Origin: Candidatus Peribacteraceae bacterium | GTDB taxonomy: Bacteria; Patescibacteriota; Gracilibacteria; Peribacterales; Peribacteraceae | Direction of reading: 5' to 3' | NCBI GenBank assembly: GCA_018061525.1 | Contig: JAGOUB010000021.1 | Coordinates: forward strand, 1-11,593 | DNA: 11,593 nucleotides | In this document: positions 7,192-11,593 of the stretch, in pieces | Numbering within the stretch: position 1 is the first letter of the stretch | Layout: every line of letters starts with the position of its first letter | Translations under genes and position numbers: made by a program | Notes under the pieces: model-generated | Told to the model about the DNA's origin: nothing | The model's input: the letters and a program-made list of their open reading frames with translations, nothing else | Database searches by the model: none

Positions 7192-8301
7192 GTGAAATCG
7201 CCATTCCTCTGCGGCATCGAGCACGAGATTGCCTTCTTGCGCGATGACGGCCGATTCGCCGACTTCACGAACACGACGTTCGAGGAGCTTGATGCAGTCA
7301 TCGAGAAACTGCCGGTCTACGAGGCGGATTACCCGGTACTGCGCGTGGGCGACCTGGGCATCAAGAAGAAGCGCTGGTACATCGAGGGCTTCGAGCGCTA
7401 CGGCGACCAGGGGGAGTATCTCCGCACCGTGCCAAAGGGCATTGAGATCCGCACCACGCCGCGCGCCTCCATTGCCGAGGCTGTAGCCGAGCTTGAAGAG
7501 AGTTACGCCCTGCTCCGCCAGGCGCTGGCCGGCAGCGGCTTTACGCCGGTGTGGCTGAGCTTCAACCCGATCCAAGAAAAGTTCACGCCTACGCCGTCGC
7601 TGAACGCCTGGGAGGCCAACTGGCGCCAGAGCGAGTCGCCCGAGACGCTCACGGGTGGACTGACCGTCATGACCTTCGGTCCCGACGTGAGCCTTTCCTT
7701 TGCTGACTGGGACGATGCCCGTGCCATCGACGCCGGCAAGAAGCTGACATTCTACAGCCCGGTGCTGGTGCCGTTCAGTTTCTCGTCGCCGTTCTATCGC
7801 GGTGAGCTCTGGCAGGGCGGATCGATCCGCACCTTTATCCGCACGGGCGCGCGCCCGGCGGCGATGGTCTTCCTGCACGATAACGCCAATGCCATCAAGA
7901 GCGCACCGTCCCTCACGCAGCCCGCGCGTGTCCCGGCCGAGGCTGGCCGCATCGAGTTTAAGGCTTTTGACGCCCAGCGCGACTTCATGCGCTATGCCGC
8001 CCTCCTCGCCCTGCTGAAGGGCGTGGTGCTGGATCAAACCCTGCCCGGACGCGCCCTGGTGCCCGATGCCGCCGCTCACCAGCATGCCGCCGAACGCGGC
8101 TTCCGCGACCAGAGCATTGCCCGCGACGCCGGCTCGGTTTTGGCCGCCGCCCGCGCCGCTTTGGCCAATGATCCCGACGCCGTGTATCTGGCGCCGCTGG
8201 AAGAGCTGCTCGCCAAGCGCGCAACGCCGGCCGACGAGATGTCGGAAGCGTTCCGCCAATCCGCCTCGCTTACCGAAGCCCTCCGCAAACTCACCTACTG
8301 A
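7192..8301 (+). CDS. GCS2/carboxylate-amine ligase-like protein
   Basis: A 369-residue protein resembling the glutamate-cysteine ligase type 2 (GCS2, YbdK/EgtA-like) branch of the glutamine synthetase fold. Members join a carboxylate, usually the gamma-carboxyl of Glu, to an amine using ATP. Sequence signs: GIEHE at 8-12, matching the N-terminal metal/ATP-binding GxExE motif; KGIEIRTTPRASIAEAV at 82-98; and RIEFKAFDAQRDFMRYAALL at 253-272, equivalent to the RxExRxxD-type strand and following helix. The central part (155-225, TFGPDVSLSF, IRTFIRTGARPAAMVFL) carries the polar sheet residues. The GTG start is fixed by the extended -10 box 6 bases upstream. The oxidoreductase gene begins 1 base after its stop, so the two are surely co-transcribed. 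True substrates are not readable; gamma-glutamyl or another amide-bond product is likely. Family call moderate. Confidence 0.62.
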   Translation: MKSPFLCGIEHEIAFLRDDGRFADFTNTTFEELDAVIEKLPVYEADYPVLRVGDLGIKKKRWYIEGFERYGDQGEYLRTVPKGIEIRTTPRASIAEAVAELEESYALLRQALAGSGFTPVWLSFNPIQEKFTPTPSLNAWEANWRQSESPETLTGGLTVMTFGPDVSLSFADWDDARAIDAGKKLTFYSPVLVPFSFSSPFYRGELWQGGSIRTFIRTGARPAAMVFLHDNANAIKSAPSLTQPARVPAEAGRIEFKAFDAQRDFMRYAALLALLKGVVLDQTLPGRALVPDAAAHQHAAERGFRDQSIARDAGSVLAAARAALANDPDAVYLAPLEELLAKRATPADEMSEAFRQSASLTEALRKLTY

Positions 8302-8302
8302 T

Positions 8303-9229
8303 ATGACCGACCGCGCCTACGACATCCTCATCATCGGCGGCGGTCCCATTGGCGCGAGCGCGGCCTACCACCTGGCGCTGGCCAAGTCGGGAAAGCGCGT
8401 CGCGCTCATCACCAAGGACAACGCCGAGCAGTCGGATGCCGCCTATAAAAATGCCGGCGGTTGCGTGCGCTGGTTCTGGGACGATCCGCTCAAGCGCGCG
8501 ATGACCGAAGAGACGCGCGATTTCATCGAGGCGCGCCTGGCCGAGGGCGTCGACTTGGACGCGCTGCGTAACCCGTACCTGTTCGTCCACCGCGGTGCGC
8601 TGGTGCCGTCGTTCACGCTTACCGGTGCTAAGCTCGTGAATTGGATGCTGGATTCGGCCGCGAAGAGCGGCGTGGAGATCGCGCGCGGCGTCGAGGCGAT
8701 GGCCATTGAGAAAGAGGGGAATGGCTACCGTGTCCGCACCGCCAGCGGCGACATCGTCGCGACGACGGTCCTGGTGGCGCTGGGCGCCGGCGGCTCGTCG
8801 CTCGTGCCGGGTCTGACGCTGGAGACCGAGAAGCGCCAACTCTTTGTGCTCGATCTGCCGGTGGGCCCCGAGCGCGTCGGCCTGCCGCACACCATCCTCC
8901 CGCTTGGGAAGGGTGTGGCCTACTTCTTCATCAAGAAGGTCGCCGGCGAACTCAAGGTGGTCGTCGGGCAAGAGGGCGTGATCGCCGATGCCACGGCCGA
9001 CGGTCCCGAGCCGGAACAATTCGCCGCGCTCCTCCAAGCCGGTCTGGCCGAACTCTCGCCGTTCCTGGCCAAGGCCAAGGTGGAGAAGGTCCTTTGGGGG
9101 CATGACGCCGCCAACAAGACGCTGCTCATCCACGAGGAGAGCCCGCGCCTGTTCGCCGCCGCTTGCGGCAGCGCGGTGCGTGGTTGCGCGCACATCGGTC
9201 GCGAGCTGGCGGCAAAACTCCTGGCGTAA
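8303..9229 (+). CDS. FAD-dependent oxidoreductase (DAO/sarcosine-oxidase-like)
   Basis: A 308-residue flavoprotein of the D-amino-acid/sarcosine/glycine oxidase superfamily. YDILIIGGGPIGASAAYHLA (6-25) is the Rossmann GxGxxG dinucleotide-binding motif, followed by an acceptor strand RVALITKD (32-39). AAYKNAGGCVRWFW (46-59) resembles the segment after the FAD-binding loop in this family, VLVALGAGGSSLV (156-168) is the second FAD contact, and CGSAVRGCAHIGRELAAKLL (288-307) is the C-terminal FAD-binding end. It is shorter than the usual 370-400 residues, suggesting a reduced substrate domain. The ATG at 8303 follows the upstream stop by 1 base (TGA-T-ATG), so translation is probably coupled. A longer same-frame extension upstream overlaps the previous gene and is not real. 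Substrate unknown; pairing with an amine ligase suggests amino-acid or peptide-like chemistry. Confidence 0.82.
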   Translation: MTDRAYDILIIGGGPIGASAAYHLALAKSGKRVALITKDNAEQSDAAYKNAGGCVRWFWDDPLKRAMTEETRDFIEARLAEGVDLDALRNPYLFVHRGALVPSFTLTGAKLVNWMLDSAAKSGVEIARGVEAMAIEKEGNGYRVRTASGDIVATTVLVALGAGGSSLVPGLTLETEKRQLFVLDLPVGPERVGLPHTILPLGKGVAYFFIKKVAGELKVVVGQEGVIADATADGPEPEQFAALLQAGLAELSPFLAKAKVEKVLWGHDAANKTLLIHEESPRLFAAACGSAVRGCAHIGRELAAKLLA

Positions 9230-9231
9230 TC

Positions 9232-10578
9232 TCAGTCCTGGTCGGTGCCGCCCTCCATCTGGTCCTTGATGGAGTAGGTATCGAGGTTCGACATGCCGAG
9301 CAGCTTCAAGATCTGCGGAATGGCCTGGTTGAAGTCGATTTCCTTCTGTTTTCCGGCCTTCATGTCGCGCAGGATGATGCGGTTCTTAAGTACCTCCATC
9401 TTGCCGAGCAGGAGCGTGTAACGAGCTTCGAACTTGTCGGCCAAGCGCATCTGGCTCTTGAGGCTGGCCTCGCCGAGCGCGCCGATGGTGTGCACGCCGA
9501 GCTCGCGCAGGTCGCTGATGAGGCGGAGTGACTTCTTCTTGGCCTCGGGTCCGAGCTGGGCGACGAAGACGTCGGTCTGGTCCTTGTCCGGCACGGGCAC
9601 CTGGGCCTCCTGCATGTGCCAGATGATGCGCTCGATGCCGCAGGCGAAGCCGATACCCGGCGTGGGCTTGCCGCCGAAGAGCTCGATGAGCCCGTCGTAG
9701 CGGCCGCCGCCGCCGATCGCGTTCTGGGCGCCGGTGGAGTTATCCCACAGTTCGAAGACGGTCTGCGTGTAATAATCGAGGCCGCGCACGAGGCCCTCGT
9801 TCTCCACGAATTTGATGCCGAGCTCCGTCAGGTACTCCAGCACCGTGGCGTGGTACTCGCGGCTCTCGTCGTCGAGGAACTGGCCGAGCTTGGGCGCGCC
9901 CTTGAGCAGGATCTGCGTCTCCTCCTCTTTGGAATCGAGCAGGCGCAGGGGATTGCTGACTAGACGGCGCTGGTCGACCTCGGGGAAGTGGCGCTCCTTG
10001 CCCGTGAAGTGGTCCTTGAGGGCCTGGGCGAACGCCTGGCGGTGCTCGCTCGTGCCGATGTTGTTGATCTGCAGCGTGAGGCGGTCGCGGATGCGCAGGT
10101 CGCTCAAGATTTTCATGAGCACCTGGATGAGCTGGGCGTCGAGGCTCGGGTCCTTAAGACCGATAACCTCGAAGTCGAGCTGGTGGAACTGGCGGTAGCG
10201 GCCCTTCTGGGGGCGGTCATAGCGGAAGCACTGACCGATGGCGTAGAGCTCGACCGGCTGGGGCAACTGCTGCATGCCGTGCTCCACGTACGAGCGGCAG
10301 ATGCCGGCCGTGAACTCGGGGCGCAACGCGAACTCGGCGGCCTCGCCCTCGGCGTTCTTCTTGCCCACCACCGTGAACAGTTCCTTCTCCACCACGTCGG
10401 TGTGCTCGCCGATGCCGCGCTCGAACACGCCCTTCACCTCGAACATCGGTGGGTCGATGCGCCGGAAACCCGCTTGGCGGGCGCGGTGGCGCACGGCCTT
10501 CTTGATGTAGGTCATGTACGTGTGGTCCTCGGGGAGGACGTCGTGCGTGCCTTTGGGAGAGCGGAAAATTTCGGCCAT
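9232..10578 (-). CDS. hisS: Histidine--tRNA ligase
   Basis: Class II aminoacyl-tRNA synthetase charging tRNA-His; cytoplasmic, normally a dimer. 448 residues, near the usual 420-450. RSPKGTHDVLP opens the protein (6-16). Motif 1 includes DPPMFE (42-47). ALRPEFTAGICRSYVEHG (84-101) and QCFRYDRPQKGRYRQFHQ (116-133) form motif 2, with R119 contacting ATP. LVRGLDYYTQTVFE (263-276) is the HisA motif, GGGGRYDGL (289-297) the HisB-type motif and GIGFACGIERI (308-318) is motif 3. The anticodon-binding domain spans about 335-430, and an acidic 18-residue tail follows. The ATG at 10578 is the first sensible start; the leader is pyrimidine-rich (CCGCCTCTTCCGC) with no Shine-Dalgarno or T-box. It converges on the oxidoreductase gene at 2 bases. 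Stand-alone gene, not beside aspS here. Confidence 0.97.
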   Translation of the reverse strand: MAEIFRSPKGTHDVLPEDHTYMTYIKKAVRHRARQAGFRRIDPPMFEVKGVFERGIGEHTDVVEKELFTVVGKKNAEGEAAEFALRPEFTAGICRSYVEHGMQQLPQPVELYAIGQCFRYDRPQKGRYRQFHQLDFEVIGLKDPSLDAQLIQVLMKILSDLRIRDRLTLQINNIGTSEHRQAFAQALKDHFTGKERHFPEVDQRRLVSNPLRLLDSKEEETQILLKGAPKLGQFLDDESREYHATVLEYLTELGIKFVENEGLVRGLDYYTQTVFELWDNSTGAQNAIGGGGRYDGLIELFGGKPTPGIGFACGIERIIWHMQEAQVPVPDKDQTDVFVAQLGPEAKKKSLRLISDLRELGVHTIGALGEASLKSQMRLADKFEARYTLLLGKMEVLKNRIILRDMKAGKQKEIDFNQAIPQILKLLGMSNLDTYSIKDQMEGGTDQD

Positions 10579-10604
10579 GCGGAAGAGGCGGGAACGTTGC
10601 CGTT

Positions 10605-10633
10605 TACTCTACCCCTCTATCCCTAAGAATCCA
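10605..10633 (-). promoter_or_regulatory. Weak candidate hisS promoter
   Basis: On the minus strand, TTGGAT, a 17-base spacer and TAGAGT, ending 27 bases before the hisS ATG. The -35 matches three and the -10 four of six consensus bases, so only the spacing is good. The predicted leader is about 20 bases and lacks a Shine-Dalgarno. Confidence 0.25.
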
Positions 10634-10656
10634 AGCCTGGAGCCGTTTGCAGCCAT

Positions 10657-10668
10657 ATCTGGCCAGAT
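10657..10668. repeat. 12-bp perfect palindrome in the hisS/Cys-rich divergent region
   Basis: ATCTGGCCAGAT is its own reverse complement. It sits between the divergent hisS and Cys-rich genes, upstream of both candidate promoters, and might bind a dimeric regulator. A second, shorter palindrome CTTGATCAAG lies at 10680-10689 and overlaps the candidate -35 of the Cys-rich gene. Regulatory function is inference. Confidence 0.4.
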
Positions 10669-10680
10669 TGAGCACAATAC

Positions 10681-10711
10681 TTGATCAAGAAGGGGAGGGT
10701 AGGTGTATGAT
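10681..10711 (+). promoter_or_regulatory. Candidate promoter of the Cys-rich membrane protein gene
   Basis: TTGATC (10681-10686), a 19-base spacer and TATGAT (10706-10711, five of six consensus). The leader would be about 31 bases and is a pyrimidine tract (CCCTCCCCCTTCCCTCTCC) without Shine-Dalgarno. The spacer is longer than ideal. The CTTGATCAAG palindrome overlaps the -35. Confidence 0.4.
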
Positions 10712-10749
10712 CGAGAAGCTTTCTATTTCCCTCCCCCTTCCCTCTCCTT

Positions 10750-11100
10750 ATGTGTAGTTCTTCCAATTGCGGCGGCTGTAAGTCCGTCTCGGTCATTCTT
10801 GCTATCGTCTTCGCTCTGGCCACGGTCGCGGCGGGCATTGGTCTCTACAACGCGCACTTCGTCGGCGGCATGCAGTTCGGCACGGTCGAGGGCTCGCTCT
10901 CGATCTTCGCGCTCATCGCGTCGTTGATGGCCCTCAAGAAGGCCCTCATGTCGTGCTGTGGTTGCGACGATGCCTGCGGCGGCGCTTGTGCCACTGGCTG
11001 CGGCTGCGGTTGCGGCTCGTGCGGCTGCGGCGAGGCCTGCTCCAAAGAGGAGATGGCGGCCGGCTGCGGCTGCGGCGGCGATCACGGTCACACGCACTGA
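10750..11100 (+). CDS. Small Cys-rich membrane protein with metallothionein-like tail
   Basis: A 116-residue protein with three parts. The N-terminus MCSSSNCGGC carries C2, C7 and C10. Two hydrophobic segments follow, about 13-33 (VSVILAIVFALATVAAGIGL) and about 48-67 (GSLSIFALIASLMALKKAL), consistent with a membrane hairpin placing both ends on the same side. The tail 69-116 holds 13 Cys, many as CxC (CGCGCGSCGCG at 84-94), and ends in DHGHTH. In all 16 Cys and 4 His. I do not recognise a family. Cys-rich CxC tails plus terminal His suggest binding of Zn, Cu or an Fe-S cluster, which is inference. No Shine-Dalgarno; the ATG follows a pyrimidine tract. It is a single-gene unit with its own promoter and a strong terminator. 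Alternatives: a low-complexity Gly/Cys tail anchoring something covalently by disulfides. Confidence 0.7.
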   Translation: MCSSSNCGGCKSVSVILAIVFALATVAAGIGLYNAHFVGGMQFGTVEGSLSIFALIASLMALKKALMSCCGCDDACGGACATGCGCGCGSCGCGEACSKEEMAAGCGCGGDHGHTH

Positions 11101-11122
11101 ACCCTCCGGCATTTCCGGGAAG

Positions 11123-11147
11123 ACGGCGGCTCCGGCCGCCGTTTTTT
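11123..11147 (+). terminator. Intrinsic terminator after the Cys-rich gene
   Basis: ACGGCGGC (11123-11130) and GCCGCCGT (11135-11142) form an 8-bp GC-rich stem with a TCCG loop, followed by six T (11142-11147, the first pairing in the stem). It lies 22 bases after the stop codon. Confidence 0.92.
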
Positions 11148-11158
11148 GTAGTCACAAC

Positions 11159-11185
11159 AAAAGACCGCTCCGGGCGGGAGCGGTC
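11159..11185 (-). terminator. Intrinsic terminator of the right-edge gene
   Basis: GACCGCTCC (11163-11171) and GGAGCGGTC (11177-11185) form a perfect 9-bp stem with a 5-base loop. On the minus strand it is followed by TTTTGTTG. It lies 23 bases after the stop of the minus-strand gene, back-to-back with the plus-strand terminator. Confidence 0.88.
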
Positions 11186-11208
11186 GGATGAGGGCTGCGT
11201 GCTGTTAC

Positions 11209-11593
11209 TTACTTTGTCTGCTCTAGATACAGTTCGATGAATTGTGAGACGGCGGGAAAATATCGCTCCCTGTCGATCAGCCAACTGTCTCGGCTGCCGC
11301 CGCGGATATCCACGATCAAGGCTGCCGGCCAAGCGGCTTTGGCATCAAAGATCCATCTCGCCAATTGCGCGGCGCAAATGATGATGAGGACGGGCTTGGC
11401 AATGTCCTTGTCTTCCTCTTGGGGCCAGTCCTGCATAAGCGCTATCGCGGACTGTAAGCGTATTTTTCCAAAGGACTGTGCCAATAATTTTTGAAAACGA
11501 GAAAAACCGCGTGTGCCGTTCTCGGCGAGGTATTCGTCGTATCCCAACCTTGTCGAGAGGGGTTCTTGAAAATCGATCTCCCGATTCTCGAAG
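11209..11593 (-). CDS. Hypothetical protein, 5' partial at the window edge
   Basis: The frame is open from the window's right end to the TAA at 11209, giving 127 visible residues. The TTG at 11547 is internal, because the upstream codons (ending EIDFQEPLSTRLGYDEYLA) read as normal protein. I do not recognise a family. Visible features: EYLAENGTRGFSRFQKLL and a helix-rich middle; a hydrophobic stretch KPVLIIICAAQLARWIF that could be a buried helix or strand; then WPAALIVDIRGGS, a beta-strand and turn; and a helical end FPAVSQFIELYLEQ. No signal peptide can be judged because the start is missing. Base composition is visibly less GC-rich than the rest of the window (by eye about half GC), which may indicate a recently acquired or weakly selected gene. 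It ends at a strong terminator. Confidence 0.6.
   Translation of the reverse strand, partial: FENREIDFQEPLSTRLGYDEYLAENGTRGFSRFQKLLAQSFGKIRLQSAIALMQDWPQEEDKDIAKPVLIIICAAQLARWIFDAKAAWPAALIVDIRGGSRDSWLIDRERYFPAVSQFIELYLEQTK

Noticed and set aside
8066..8302. Longer start for the oxidoreductase
   Set aside because: It lies wholly within the preceding ligase gene in another frame; the Rossmann motif begins just after the ATG at 8303.
10579..10749. T-box or other riboswitch upstream of hisS
   Set aside because: The leader on the hisS side is too short and has no T-box sequence or terminator hairpin.

Overview
The window is a GC-rich (by eye around 60%), gene-dense bacterial chromosome segment. 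Three housekeeping genes fix it as bacterial: gyrB, hisS and a bS21-type rpsU. There is no transposase, integrase, phage gene, tRNA, rRNA or CRISPR array. The lineage cannot be settled by reading alone. The mix of a small divergent bS21, an S41 protease behind S-layer-homology-like repeats, start codons without Shine-Dalgarno sequences and many unfamiliar proteins would fit a GC-rich member of the Patescibacteria/CPR. That assignment is inference; Deinococcota-like or other leaderless-rich lineages are alternatives.

Layout from left to right. (1) 1-1404 (+): 3' part of an exported S41 carboxy-terminal processing protease with SLH-like repeats and a PDZ domain. It runs tail-to-tail into (2) 1396-2649 (-), a TIM-barrel, glycoside-hydrolase-like protein. 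(3) 2726-2941 (-): rpsU, closed by a textbook GNRA-loop terminator. (4) 2942-3484: a 543-base divergent intergenic region full of palindromes and a diverged repeat, ending in a gyrB promoter. (5) 3485-5527 (+): gyrB. It is convergent, 4 bases apart, with (6) 5532-7085 (-), a large protein with a transglutaminase-like Cys-His-Asp core. (7) 7192-8301 and 8303-9229 (+): a two-gene unit of a GCS2/carboxylate-amine-ligase-like protein and an FAD-dependent oxidoreductase, led by a perfect extended -10 promoter. It is convergent, 2 bases apart, with (8) 9232-10578 (-), hisS. (9) 10750-11100 (+): a small membrane protein with a very Cys-rich, His-ending tail, followed by back-to-back terminators. (10) 11209-11593 (-): an unrecognised, less GC-rich gene cut by the window edge.

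Two themes run through the window. First, start codons lie very close to -10 boxes: 7 bases for the TIM-barrel gene, 8 for gyrB and 6 for the GCS2-like gene. None of the starts I checked has a convincing Shine-Dalgarno, which points to leaderless or near-leaderless expression. Second, all three convergent pairs meet within -9 to +4 bases, with no room for an intrinsic terminator, while the isolated rpsU and the Cys-rich gene do carry strong terminators.

The less familiar candidates are the Cys-rich membrane protein, the transglutaminase-like protein, the GCS2-like/oxidoreductase pair and the structured element between rpsU and gyrB.
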